Positions 31,585 through 45,100 of a DNA stretch of 64,000 bases are shown in pieces. Under the pieces are notes generated by a model that searched no databases, was not told the origin of the DNA, and saw nothing but the letters and a program-made list of their open reading frames with translations. How positions within the stretch are numbered: the first letter of the stretch is position 1; every line of letters starts with the position of its first letter. The translations under genes were made by a program, and so were the position numbers. Origin of the DNA: Paragorgia papillata (taxonomy: Eukaryota; Cnidaria; Anthozoa; Scleralcyonacea; Coralliidae); the NCBI GenBank assembly GCA_035771165.1, contig JAWNZC010000347.1, positions 2,640,501 through 2,704,500 on the forward strand, given 5' to 3'.

Positions 31585-34500
31585 TTATTCTTTTAGTTTT
31601 AAAACTTTTCCAATTGCAACAGTTCGACCTTTACAATAAAAATGAAATTCTGGGTTATACACATAATTAATCCAAACAGTGGAATAAAAGTAGCGTGCTA
31701 CGTAGGCAGTGTTGAAACAACAATCGAAATATAGTAAGGTTGCATATACTACCGAAACAGAGAACGTAGGAGTCTAACGTTTCTCTCTGACGAAGGGCCT
31801 TTGCTTGAAACGTTAGACTCTGACGAAGGGCCTTCGCTTGAAACGTTAGACTCTGACGAAGGGCCTTCGCTCGAAACGTTAGACTCCTAACTATATTACA
31901 CATAATTAACTCTGATTAAGTACTCGGCAATCTGAACAGTTCATCACGTTTACCTATTGCATTGCCTACAGTGCCCTACAGTATATGTAGCACTTTGGAT
32001 TTTGGAAGTTCGTTCTGAAGTTCGCAAGTTCATTGGGAAGTTGAACTACGCATTTGATTGGCTGCTAGGAACCAAGCAACCAATGAAATGCAGTTCAAAA
32101 GAAGCCTGCGAACTACGTAACGAACCTGCAAACGTCCGAAAGAACTTCCAAACAATTTGGCGAAAAGTATGTTGCAAATAACTATCTCAAACTCATTAAT
32201 AATTCATTAATAAAACACAAAGGAAATCAGTACCGTGTCGGTGGTTTGGATATCGGAGGAAGAAATTAAATAAATTAAGCAAACTTTCATCTTGATTTTC
32301 TCTTAAAATACTGATTTGTTTGAGATGCTATATCATACACTCGGAGGAGTGTTTAATCACTCATCAGGATATCCAAACACCTCGAAGTTCGTTCGAAAAC
32401 CTCGGCTTCGCCTCTCCTGATGAAACACTCCTCCTGGTGTATGATATATTACGTAGTAGTATTAAATATTGCACCAACCTTCATCTCGAAGGGTAAATCT
32501 TCCCATTTGTGGAAACTCAGAAAATGTCTCCATACACACTATACCAGCAGCCTGAAATTTGGCCACACATATTTGATCTTGCTTCACAAATCTAAAATAT
32601 TTCCAAATCAATAAAGCTAAAGTTGATTTTACTGAGAGGAAAAGCGGAGAACCCGGAGGAAACCCCTCTTATAAAACCTGGAGTTAAAATGTGCAGTAAA
32701 ATAAGTTGCACCTTGGAAGGCGTTGACTTTTCTTGCCTGTTTTTCTGTCTATTAAAGCTATAATACCCTGAAAAACAAAAAAACAATCAACATAGTTCAT
32801 ATACATGTAAGCAACAACACCCTACCACATTACTGTATTGCCGTATAACTTGATTTCGTTGCATGCAACATAAATTTTAAATATCTTAAGAAATGGATAC
32901 ATAGGTTACCAGTAAAGTGACTTCTTCAACAACATTATGAATATGCAACACACAGCTATAACCAGGACAGATGATGGATTTATGCTCAAGAATAACAACC
33001 TGAAATAAAGAATCAGAAAAGAAGACTAATTAATATAACTATACATTGCAGTACATTGTCTGACATCTAGCACTGCTCAATACAGTTTATCTTTAGCGTT
33101 TAAAATACCTGAGCATTAAAAGTCTTTACAGTATGACAAAGTGATGATGGTTCACAAAGTACAAAACCAGGAGATATATCCTGTCAGAAGAAAAAAGACC
33201 ATTAATTACAAATAATTTTATATATTATACTAATTACTTGCAAACAAAAATAATGGTAAATTTTAGAACATAATTATAATCGAGCAAGGCTTGCTTGTGA
33301 ACACAAGGCCATGATGTCAATAGGGGTTAGAACATTTAACTTGTAGTGTCCACCACTTTTTTTGTGAATAATCAGAGAAGTATTATAACAATAAGTTTCA
33401 GGAGTGTTTTTTTTTTATCAGAATAATAACCAAGAATTTAGGAAGTTTTTACAATACTTGTCTATTTCAAGAAAAACCTAGAGCAGTACAGGTTATAAAA
33501 GGAAGACACTTTTGACCTACTTCTTCTTCAATGCCTTTTAATTTTGCTTTGACATTTTCCCCACAACTTGCAATTGATGTTTCATTATCATCTGAATACA
33601 ATGACATCACTTCTACAGCAACCTAGGAGCAGATGGAAAATGGAAAGATTATTATTGAGATAGTTGTCAAAGTGGCTGGTGCCAGCAGAAAATAAGCCGA
33701 AAAGAGGTCACCAGAGGTTAACCCTCTCCCTACCATGGTTGGTCTTTTGGTATTTTACTCTGGCTAATGCCAGACGATTTGACTCGTCAAGGGAAGAACT
33801 CCAGTAGGGCCGGAAAGGGTTAATTTTAAAAGTTTGATTTGTAATGCATTTATTTACATCATAAAATGTACAATACATGTACTGTACCTTGTTTGGCATT
33901 AATATTAAGTTTTGTCCTTTTGTTATTGTCCCTGATTCTAATTTTCCAAGAATCATAGTACCCATTTCCTAAATAAAAATCACTTTCTTGACAATTTCAT
34001 CCACCAACTGGCAGAAGTAAGAAAAAGTTTGGAGAATCTCAGAGGAGTATCAGATTACCTTATATCGCTCAGCTATTGGTAGTCGTACAGGGCCAGACAC
34101 AGGTCTTTCAAGTGATGGTAGTACATCAATATAATTTAAAAATGATGTCCCACTAATAATTTAGAAAATAATAAATCAATCCAAAAAATAACACTTTGAA
34201 GCACTGTAGTGATTGTCAAACAGAATAAATGAAGAAAAAATCAGATGCCATGACCAGAATTCAAACATGCCACTTCCTAATCTTATGGTACTCTAACCAC
34301 AAAGTTACCAGCTAAGCAACCAAAGCAAGAATGGATTAAACTAACCTGTACCATGGACAAACAGAAGGATCAACTGATTCTTTTATATTTGCACCAGTTA
34401 ATCCAGAGCAAGGCATAAAATATATATCTAGGGACAAACAAGCAGTGTCTATGTTAATGAATAACAAACATGCAAAAAGGAAAAAAAAAATCAAATATAA

Positions 34501-36681
34501 TCCTGTATGATTCTACATGATTCTGTATGATTCTGTGCAATTCTGTATGGTTTTGTATGATTCTGTGCAGTGTACCTGTTTTTGGGTTAAATCCAACCTT
34601 TTTAAGAAAAGGAATTAATTTTTCTTTGCATTCTTCATATCTAAGAAATATGCAAACTGTAAATTTCCAATCAATTTAATCAACAAAACTTATAAAGCAT
34701 GTGGTATATTCTACCTTTCCTGCTCCCATACAACTGTGGGGTCATCCATTTTATTAATTAGAACAACTAAATGCTTTACTCCTGCAGTTTTAGCCAACAT
34801 TGCATGTTCCCTTGTTTGGCCACCTCTTTCAAATCCAGTTTCAAATTCTCCTTTCCTTGCAGAAATAACCTGAAACATTGACATATTTGTTTGTTTGTTT
34901 GTCTGTACCTATATTGTTTGTCTGCAGTATCGCACTATAATTTGACAGTTTTTTGGTTGTTTTTTCCCCCTTGAGCAGTAAGCAAGAATTAACACAAGTA
35001 CATGTACTTTCATTTCTCCCAACATCTTTTTTCAGAGTTTGTATCTTCTTCTATCAAGTTACAGAAAACCTAGCTAATTTTTGGCAACCTCAAACAAGAG
35101 TTTGAACCAATAAACTTGTGAACATTAAAATTAAGTTCAATAAGATTTAAGATTAAATTTAAGATTAAGAGGAGTTAAGATTAAATTTAGATTAAACTTA
35201 AGATGGAGATTAAATTTAAGATTATAATTAAGATGGATTAAAATTAAACTTAAAATTAGGATTAAGATAAATTAAGATTAAATTTCATCTCTCTCAACTT
35301 CTCACCAAGACTCCAAGATCAGCCTGAGCTGCACCACCAATCATATTTGGAACAAAACTTTTATGACCAGGAGCATCCAATAATGTAAACTTCTTGTTAT
35401 CAGTTTCAAATGTTGCACGACCAACCTCCACAGTTTTACCCTGTTAAGAAAAATTTCTCAACATCGACTAAGACTTGTCCCAGAAAAGATCCATGCTTCC
35501 CAGAGACGGAGGGGGTAAAATTAACTACAGATTTACTTAAATTATTGTAGGATGTCTGAAAAGGAGGGGAGGACAATTTGCCACTTCCTCCAGGGGGGGA
35601 GGGGAGTATGGATATTTACTGGAATAACCCATTGACAAAAAGTACTAAACCTGGGACAGCTTGGGGGCAAAGAAGGACTGCCATTCCAGATTGGATAAAT
35701 AAGTATTCCCATTAGAAATTTGAGTAAATATTGAAATAATGACCTTGTCTCTTTCTTCTTGATTCGTGTCAAGAGCCCAGGAAAGATACCTTTAAAAAAT
35801 AACATGTTCTATGGTTCTGATTCCTTTTTTTTAAAAAACACAGTATAGTTTTCATTGTCAGTAAAATAACTACCATGTTTCACGATTCTTCTCCTTAGCT
35901 TCTCGTTCATATTTCTCAAGAGTTCTTTTATCAACTTGGCCAGTCAAATACCTAAACAGTATTAATGATAATAAGTATTATAATGTTGACTAACAACTGC
36001 AGTGTAAATAGATATAAACTTCACTTACAATACTTGACCTCCAATAGTTGATTTGCCAGCATCTGTAAAAAGAAACAAACAAACAAGTGTTCAGTTGACA
36101 GTGATTTGATTTCAAGACCTTCCACATTTCTCTCACCAAAGTTATGGTTAAAGTGCCTATCTCACCTGTTGGGATTTTACATATTCATAATCTTTGGGTT
36201 CTCCTGAGCAAAATTGCAATATATCTTCTCAGCTGAAAATTTCATCTTCATGGAGTTTTTCGCTGTCAAATTTACCGGATGTGATGTCACAAGAGGCATT
36301 CCAAACCAGTTTTCTTTTGTTACTTGCCACAAAAATGCCTCTTGTGACATCACATCCGGTAACTTTGACAGCGAGAAACTCCATGAAGATGAAATTTTCG
36401 GCTGACAAGATATATTGCAATTTTGCTCAGGCAAACCCAAAGATTACGAATATGTAAAATCCCCACAGGTGAGATAGGCACGTTAAGAACTATAATTCTC
36501 ACATTTCTTACTGACCTACATGTCCAATAAAAACAATGTTGACATGTTCTTTGATTTCCTCCACCTCTTCAACTTCGGGAGGTTTTGTTTTGAATTGTTC
36601 CGTTGGTTTCTCCTCCTTCATTGCATCATTACTAGATTCTTCTAAAAACAATATGGAAAAAATTTCAAAAAATTTCAAAAA

Positions 36682-36718
<37 letters not shown>

Positions 36719-38658
36719 TGTTTTAAAAATTCATTGTGCTTCACCAAAGTCTGGGATATAGTTCAACCATTGTGCAAGTGTGCAGTTCAATGTCAGTCAT
36801 ATTGTTAGGTGACCTACCAGAAATTTGATCAATCTCAGACCCTCCCTCTATTTCTGAATAGTCAGCTGATTTGATGGAAACTTCAGGAACATCTTCTAAA
36901 CATTTCAAAGAGCCAAAAGTTGGTACACATTAAGATCAAGTAAATGACCATTATATAATTCATGACCAGGTGAGGTTCAAAACATTTCTCTACATATTCA
37001 GTGAAAAATATTTAAAAATAAAAAGCCTTATTTTCAAAAGTCTTACTATTTTCTTTTTAGAATGGGCTGTATATTAATACAAATACTGCACATGTAGTAC
37101 AAATATTCTTTTCATTTAATTTAAAAAAGTTTAAATATACAGTATTTTATGTTTACCAGAACTGTGTTGTTGTTGTTGTTCTGCATCACCATCAGCTGCG
37201 TTCTTATTGGCATCATCATCAATTATTTCATCTTCCACAGGTGATTCAACTACAGGGGCTAAAATACATGAATACTGTCCTGTTATATAACATAATACAG
37301 GTACTATAAACCTTTATTTTTTAATATTATGTTTGTTGATATTTTTACTTCTTTTGAAAGTTTGTACCCAATTTGTAGGTAGGTTTACTTTATAATGTTG
37401 CCCCAAGGCTAATTTTGTTTATTTATGCATATAAAGCATTTACACTGGTAATACATAAATATATCTGAATTGTAAAGGCATATTCATACAATCTAGTCAA
37501 TAAGACCCAATTATCTTCCTGGTGTATCTGATTTACATTTAACAAGTAACAATTACATATAGTAGTAATTCCCTGTGCAAATAGTAGTAATTCCCTGTGC
37601 AAATAGTAGTAATTCCCTGTGCAAATAGTAGTAATTCCCTGAGCAAATAGTAGTAATTCCCTGAGCAAATAGTAGTAATTCCCTGAGCAAATAGTAGTAA
37701 TTCCCTGAGCAAATAGTAGTAATTCCCTGAGCAAATAGTAGTAATTCCCTGAGCAAATAGTAGTAATTCCCTGAGCAAATAGTAGTAATTCCCTGAGCAA
37801 ATAGTAGTAATTCCCTGAGCAAATAGTAGTAATTCCCTGAGCAAATAGTAGTAATTCCCTGAGCAAATAGTAGTAATTCCCTGAGCAAATAGTAGTAATT
37901 CCCTGAGCAAATAGTAGTAATTCCCTGAGCAAATAGTAGTAATTCCCTGAGCAAATAGTAGTAATTCCCTGAGCAAATAGTAGTAATTCCCTGAGCAAAT
38001 AGTAGTAATTCCCTGAGCAAATAGTAGTAATTCCCTGAGCAAATAGTAGTAATTCCCTGAGCAAATAGTATTCCTGAGCAATGATCCAAAACTCTCGTAA
38101 GTACAGTACATCTATGTGAACAAATGCCTTGTCAGCCAATGTTTATATAATTTGTTTTTTCTACCTACCAACTTATCTACTTACCTACTTTTTTGGGGCC
38201 GCAGTAATTGGCACTAGCTGTTGCGGTTACCCAGCCTATTGTCTTAATGTCTGTATTTATGTTTGTAATGTGTATGGCAAAGTTATTACAGTAAAATAAA
38301 TAAATTAAATACATAAAAGATAAAAACAGACTTCTCAATATTTATAAATTACTATTCAAAATAATTAGAAAAATAAACTATTTACATTTTAATATAAATA
38401 ATTAAGTTCTTTAAAATTCTTAAAATTAACTACAGTTGGTTTAAAACTAGGTTGAAAAGCAAATTCTAGTATTTTCTTCTTACCACTAGGTTCTTGAGTT
38501 TTTCCAAACGAAGGAACAAATACAGGAGCATTGACATTAGGAACAAATGGTTTTGCATTTATATTCAAAGAATTGAAAGCAGAAGGAATATTTTGACCTG
38601 TATCTGGTCCAGGGTCTTCCACAGTATCCCACGAGTCTGGAGTTGAATCATCTTCCAT
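31585..38658 (-). CDS. GSPT1: Eukaryotic peptide chain release factor 3 (eRF3/GSPT)
   Basis: Nineteen exons with consistent phases give 575 aa: 38484-38658, 37157-37258, 36818-36895, 36516-36641, 36029-36062, 35874-35951, 35744-35789, 35306-35440, 34715-34869, 34576-34640, 34346-34427, 34059-34152, 33888-33968, 33521-33622, 33109-33180, 32910-32999, 32712-32767, 32479-32591 and 31585-31628. This is the GTPase that works with eRF1 at stop codons. Exon 1 has the two overlapping PAM2 motifs ([20 protein letters not shown]) that bind the MLLE domain of poly(A)-binding protein. Acidic exons 2-4 follow, then the GTPase: GHVDAGKST (G1), DAPGHKSFV (G3), NKMD (G4) and CSGLTG (G5). Domains 2 and 3 end in [20 protein letters not shown]. 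The stop codon lies inside an AATAAA (31584-31589). One donor (after 35744) is GTCATT, weak but in phase. It is divergent from TMC. Confidence 0.96.
31680..31890. repeat. GACGAAGGGCCTTCGCTCGAAACG repeat with a triplicated unit
   Basis: The first half (ggaataaaagtagcgtgct to gaacgtaggagtctaac) is the reverse complement of a segment found in each discoidin module (for example 8140-8240). It is followed by three 33-bp copies of a tctgacgaagggcc... unit. It lies in the last intron of eRF3. Confidence 0.8.
32329..32448. mobile_element. Small foldback/MITE in last eRF3 intron
   Basis: Inverted arms of about 40 bp start TATATCATACAC and include ggaggagtgttt. It is about 120 bp long. No target duplication was resolved. 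Confidence 0.7.
33715..33830. repeat. Interspersed CTGGC(A/G)TTAG repeat copy in eRF3 intron
   Basis: Bounded by ggttaaccctctccctac and ccggaaagggttaa, with an inner gccagacgatttgactcgtc core. It is a diverged copy of the family at 1270 and 14220. Confidence 0.55.
36152..36482. mobile_element. Long-hairpin foldback, 331 bp, TTAA target
   Basis: Two arms of about 150 bp are near-perfect inverted repeats from (A/C)GTGCCTATCTCACC to their mirror, with a short loop at about 36305. TTAA flanks both sides (36148-36151 and 36483-36486), as for piggyBac-type targets. It lies in an eRF3 intron. Open frames exist on both strands only because the hairpin mirrors itself. Confidence 0.82.
36679..36713. 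repeat. (AT)n microsatellite
   Basis: About 17 AT dinucleotides in an eRF3 intron. Confidence 0.95.
37559..38086. repeat. 22-bp VNTR, about 24 copies
   Basis: The unit is atagtagtaattccctgagc plus aa. The first three copies carry ctgtgc in place of ctgagc. It is nearly perfect and sits in eRF3 intron 1. Because 22 is not a multiple of 3 and the unit has no stop in minus-strand frames, three overlapping long frames appear; they are artefacts. Confidence 0.97.
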
Positions 38659-39171
38659 TGTAATAAAGGAATATCTTGGTATTTTAATGTACCGGTATTT
38701 ACTTCCAAAAAAACTAAAAGTCTTTTTGCAAACTTTCAATCTTGTGTTGTTGTAAACACCACGCGCTTATGGCGCAACATGTGCATACCGCGCTCAGCAC
38801 CAGCACTTCCACGAACTCGCGTGGAGTCCACGATCTCGCGTGCAGTCCACTATCTTGCGTGGAAGCCACGAAATATCCACACACATAAACTATTGAATAA
38901 TTCTAAAAAATAAGACACTAATATTAAAATAAATTCATTTTTATACTAAGTATTTCTCTGGTGCTGTGCAGAGTTATCGAAACTTAAATAAATACCACTT
39001 TGTATAAAGCTAAGCTTGTAATTTTTTTTGCGTGGTTTTCCACGCGGCTAGCGGGTGGTATTGAATAAAGCCTTCCTACCTTCCTTGGATAATTTTGTAT
39101 AATTTTTTTTACTAATTTACTGCATAATTTTGATGCATTGCCAATCCACAGTATATTAATTATTTGTTTTG
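38659..39171. promoter_or_regulatory. Shared upstream region between eRF3 and TMC (divergent)
   Basis: The start codons of eRF3 (minus) and TMC (plus) are 513 bp apart. The region has a GC-richer patch with three copies of a cgcgtggaagtcca-like unit (38805-38875) and a ccacgcggctagcgg motif (39038-39055). A bidirectional promoter is inferred from layout alone. Confidence 0.4.
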
Positions 39172-42100
39172 ATGGACAGGTTAGTAAATCGTGTAGAAGA
39201 TTTTAGGTCTCTTCATTCGATCGCCAGCGAAATGCAGCAAGATTATAACGATGGATATTATTCAGCGCCGAGAAGTCAAATACATCAACAAGGACAACCT
39301 AATCCTGCATTCGGTGAGCAGTAAATATGTTTGTTGTAAGGAATGGACGACATATTTTGCTCTTCTTTCGAGCATGTTAACTATAGATCGTCAACCATAT
39401 TTGTTAAACCAAGCTAAAGCCTGATTCTAATTAGGTTTAGAAGCATTCTAATAAATATGTAATTAGCTAGTGGAATGTTGCTATTTAGTGTAGAGTCAGT
39501 CGAGCATACAGTACAGTACTAGTTGCTACTATTAAATTGTACAGTTAAACATAATCCGTTTAAATATGTTATATAATTATTACGATCAACTTTTAGACGC
39601 ATTTCTGCCATATGTAGCTCACAGACATTTTGCAAAGTTGAATGCTTTTTTTACATGTAAACCCTAGCTGTTTTATTTTCAAAAGATTGGAATGCCATCT
39701 TCTTTGAAATTACGCGAGTTCTGTGCTTTTTCCTAACCATGGTTACAATAAGTGCTTGAAACTGACAATTTTAAGTAGGTCAATATTGTTGGAACGAATG
39801 AGGAATAATATTCATATTAGTTTATTAGTAAAGCACATATTCTTTCAAGACATCTAATGGCAACTATGAAACAATCAGTTTCAAACAAGAGAAAGGAACG
39901 TCGACGAATATTTGATGCCGTCTACATTCCTGCGTGCGTAGGTAGGTAGAGTCGACTAGTTCTCAAAGAAATAGCAAAAACATTGATTAGAGAATATTTG
40001 AAATGAAATAGAATCTAATTACGTTTAAACCGACAAATGTTGCAATTTCTCTATAATACCATTAAAATTTGTTCAGTGAGTTAACATTTTAGAAAAAAAA
40101 TATTTGTTTGAATTAATAATTAACTGTGATCATCATGGCATTAGTTCTAGATTACTGGTGGGAGGTCTAGGAAAAAATAAATTTAACCCAGCTATAATCC
40201 CCTTCATTGCTATGTTATGAAATATATCCTGTACTGTACATGTATCTGACTAATACCAATGTTGTGTGCTATCTAGAGTGCTAGCAACTGTTCACCCTTA
40301 ATTAGTGTGCTATTATTATTAATCTGTTTACTAATAATGTATTTCAATGCAACACTACCATCACAAAAGTGAAATGATTCAGTATTTTTTACTTCATGTT
40401 TTTACAGGTGATGAAGAAGATATTATGATGACAGACATGAATGTTAATCGTCCTTCAAGCAATGGTGATAATGAGTCTGTTGCTTCAACAGATACTTATA
40501 CTAGCACTGAAAGTATTAGCAAAAGCTTACCTAGTCATTTGATTAAAGAACTGAGGCATTTGCCTTCAGCTAAAGGTGGAAGGAGGACAATAAGAAGTGC
40601 AGGCAGTGCAAGAAACCGAAGGCCAGGAAGTCAGAAAAGTGAAAGGGATGAAACGGATTTTGGAAATATGGCAGTTGAAGATGCAGAGAACCCAACATTA
40701 GATGAAATCAGGCATATGGCAACATCACTGGGGAGAAAAAAGGGTGTTTTGTAAGTTAAGAAAAATAATGAAATTAATTAGTTAATTCAATGATTGTTCT
40801 AGCATAGAAAGTCATGAAATTTTAATTGCTACAGTGTAGTTAGGCTAACCATGGGCTGATACAATTACAAAGTGAGGGATGCTCTGATCAGCTAATTGAT
40901 ATTTTTTTCTTTAATTGTGACACGTTTATAGAAATCAAGTTCAGGAATCACAAAAACAGCAGGAGCGAAACATCAGCACTTATAGATATTTCAAGTTAAG
41001 ACTCGCCACGGTAATTTATGTAGAAAATATAATAATTTAGGGCAAACACTTGCTTCCAGAAGTAAATTTAAATTATTGAAAAAGAGATTAATAAATAAAA
41101 TGTGATTAAAAAAATTAATGTTTTTTTTTTAAATGTTTGATTAGCACTGGCAACATTTTAAGAAAAAGGTAGTTGGAGTGTTTCGAGAAAATATGCTCTG
41201 GGATGGGCCTCTGAAAGAAATTCAAGGTAAAACCTTTTTTTATGAAACATGGGTTAATCAAATAACATATCTTACTATTTATGAATGTGTAATTTGTTTT
41301 TAGGGAAATTTGGAACTGGTGTTTTGTCGTACTTCGTCTTTCTTCGTTGGTTGTTGTTGCTCAATGTTCTTATTTTTTTCCTCGTCTTGGTGTTTATCTT
41401 TATTCCTCAAATTATTTATCGTCCAAGTTTGAAATATGCAAACCTCACAAGTTTTCATGGAGCAGATATTGTTGATGGCACTGTAAGTAATAACGGACTT
41501 ATTTCCTAGTTGGTTGAGGAAACTTAATTGGAATAATACTGTAATTTAGTTTGTCTAATTAATAATAATTATATTGATCTTGCAGGGATGGTTCAATGGT
41601 ACAGAGTTGTATTATGGTCACTACACCAGCGACACTATACCTATTTCTGATGATTCTGGTTATGAAATGCCTTTGGCTTACCTATTTACATGTTCATGCT
41701 ATCTTATGCTCTGCTTGATAATCCTTGTCAGAAGGTAAAAGATGCTGAACTTGAATTGAAAACTAGACCATTGCGGAAGTAGTTGAGACCATTGCAATTA
41801 ACAGTAAAATTAGGTATTTGATAAGCGACCTTGATCCAAAAGCAACCAACCTCAAGGTATTAGAATCTCAAAACTAATAGGAGGGGCATTAGTTGTACTG
41901 TGATTTCACATGTGAATTATTTCTTACAGTATGGCAAGTTTGTACAATCAGAATTACCTTGAAGGTGGAGTGGGAACAAATGTTTTTACTGCCAAAGTTT
42001 TTACATCATGGGATTATAGTGTGACTGATAGAGATGCAGGTGCTATTAAACAACAAAGCATTGCTATTGATATTCAGGTAAATTGATATAGGGTACATGT

Positions 42101-45100
42101 ATTTGAAAGATACACGGTGGAATTAGTTAATACTGCAGGAGCTTTGAGGGGGGCTTATTTGGGGTGCTTATTAAAGAGAAGGGGGCTTATTAGAGAGAGG
42201 GGGCTTATTAGAGAGAAGGGGGCTTATTGAAGAGAGGGTGCTTATTAGAGAGAGGGGTGTTTATTAGAGAGAAGGGGGCTTATTAGAGAGTAGGGCTTAT
42301 TAGAGAGGGGTGCTGATTAGAGAGAGGGGGGCTTATTAGAGAGAAGGGTGCTTATTAGAGAGAGGGGGGCTTATTAGAGAGAGGGGGGCTTATTAGAGAG
42401 GGGGGCTTATTAGAGAGAGGGGGACTTATTAGAGAGAGAGGGCTTATTAGAGAGAGGGGGCTTATTAGAGAGGGGGGCTTATTAGAGAGGGGAGCTTATT
42501 AGAGGGGGGCTTATTAGAGAGAGGGGGCTTATTAGAGAGAGGGGGCTTATTAGAGAGAGGAGGGCTTATTAGAGAGGGGAGCTTATTAGAGAGAGGGGAG
42601 CTTATTAGAGAGAGGGGGGCTTATTAGAGAGAGGGGTGCTTATTAGAGAGAGGGGTGCTTATTAGAGAGAGGGGTGCTTATTAGAGAGAGGAAGGCTTAT
42701 TAGAGAGAGGAAGGCTTATTAGAGAGAGGAGGGCTTATTAGAGAGAGGAGGGCTTATTAGAGAGAGGAGGGCTTATTAGAGAGAGGAGGGCTTATTAGAG
42801 AGAGGAGGGTTTATTAGAGAGAGGAGGGTTTATTAGAGAGGGGCAAATATTTAATTTTCCAAGTCAAGGTAAGAAAAAACCTGAAATATATTTTTTAGGA
42901 ATGCTTGGCTGAAACTAAAGACAAAAGAGTGTTAAGTCACATGGAAATATTAAAAATATTTTTGTTGCGATTACTTACCCATTTCTTATGTCTTGCTTTG
43001 ATTGCTTGTGCCACATACCTCATAGTAGAGGTGATTGCTGGCTACTCAGTTGAGGTAAGGCACTTGTTTTTGTCATGGCCTACAGTGTAGATGAATTTGA
43101 TAATTGTGATTAATTAATATAAAACATAATGCCTCAACCTCATACCAATCAATAAATATTGTAAAATATACCTTTAATTAAGCTGACAATTTCTTTCCTA
43201 GAATGATACAACAGTTTTCAAGGAACTTCTGCTGCCATTGCTCGTCTCTGCTCTGAATCTGCTCTTGCCTGGAATGTTTCGTATTATTGCAAGTTTTGAG
43301 AATTATGAGCATGGAGCAACTGCAGTGCAGATCTCCCTGGCACGGTAACATAGAAACTTATTATCTATTAAAGATTGATGTTTAATAGTATTTAAATTTA
43401 TTTTTTATCAAAATATGGTTTTTGAGCTCATCAGTTACAGTAAGGTTCCACAGAACATCCCAGGGACTCATACTTTCTTTTCCTTCTGCTCTAGAACTGT
43501 TATTCTCAAGCTGTGTACACTTGCTGGGATATTTGTTGCACTGTACAGAGATATCAACTGTACAAGTGAAGGGACAAAGGTTGGGTATGAGGTTGCTGAA
43601 GGGAAAGATGAGTCAAACTCAAACAAATGTAGAATTGTAAGTTAAACATCATCATGTGTGCATGCCATTATATGGAGGTCAAGGGAGGGGGGGGGGGGGG
43701 TTAATTAGGGGCTACACCCTTAATTATAGTTACACTACAATTGTTTGTTACTTTAGTATGGTTGCTGGGAGAATTATGTTGGTCAAACATTTTACCGATT
43801 GGTGTGGGTGGATTTTGCATTTATCTTGCTGGCAACATTCTTTGGAGAATTTATTAGAAGGTTAGTATCATTGATATTGGTAATATTGACCAGTTCCAAG
43901 GAAGTGATATTTTCAGTCTGTTGATTGTGCTCAATTGATCTATGTATGCTTTCTTAGGCTTCTATCCAGCCATATGGAATGGTGGAAAGATAACATTGGA
44001 AATCCAGGTTTTGATATTTCAAGGAATGTACTTGATCTGATATATGCTCAGTGCTTGTGTTGGTAAGTCATGCTACTCAAATAAAGCTATGGTATCCAGG
44101 TTGGTAGTAGTAGACTGACATTACTATTTTGCTTGTGATTTTGTGTAGGTTTGGTACATTTTTTAGTCCACTGCTTTCATTCATTTGTCTTTTCAAACTG
44201 TGGGTGCTCTTTTATATCAAAAAGGTTAGTGTTAATAAAATGGATGAGAGTTTTGAGAAAGATTTTTATAGCACTTTTAGCAGTGTATAAAAATCAAAGA
44301 AATCTTTCCTTATTTCATTGATGATGATTGATTCACAAGTCACAATTATTTTATAGATAAGTGTGCTGCATAACTGCCGACCATCAATGCGTCCATTCGT
44401 TGCATCCAAGATGAACTTGGTGTTTTTGGTGCTGCTGGGCATTTCCTATGCTCTTATTCTTATTGTATTTGGATACACAATAACATCAGGAAGGTATTTA
44501 AAAAAAATTAAAATGCTAATGCTGTGATGGTGGGTGGTGGTGGAAATGATGGTAGTGGTGCCAAGTGGAAATGGTGGTGCCAGGTGGAAATGATGGTAGT
44601 GGTGGTGGTGGTGCCAGGTGGGAATGATGGTGGTGCCAGGTGGGAATGATGGTAGTGGTGATGATGGTGGTGCCAGGTGGAAATGATGGTAGTGGTGGTG
44701 ATGGTGGTGCCGGGTGGGAATGATGGTGATGGTGCTGATAATGACAATGGGAATGATGACAAGGATACTGTGGGTTCACTTGATGATTTTTAGTAATTAT
44801 AAAATTATTTTTTTTCACACCTAGTCAACTCAGTCCATCTGATTGTGGACCATTCAGGTAGGTGACAGTGAGTTTGAGAAAGCACATTTTTCAAAGAACA
44901 ATTTTCTTAGCCATGTAAAAAACCATGAGACAATTTGAATTTCTTTTTATTTTAGGGGAAAGGAGAGTGTTTACCATGTTGTTTTGGAAACTGTAGAGCG
45001 GTTTCCAATGGTGTTGAAAGAAATTATTAAATATGCAGCATCGCCAAGCATTGTCGCCATTCTTTTTCTTGTTCTGGGGTATGTTTAACTCATATGCTTA

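Noticed and set aside
36177..36457. Mirror-image 87-codon frames on both strands
   Set aside because: They arise from the hairpin element 36152-36482.
37423..38139. Three overlapping minus-strand frames of 178-238 codons
   Set aside because: They come from the 22-bp repeat in all three frames; the region is eRF3 intron 1 with confirmed flanking exons.
42128..42845. Telomere- or switch-like G-rich repeat
   Set aside because: The unit is gggcttattagagagag with variable length, confined to one TMC intron; it is an ordinary minisatellite.
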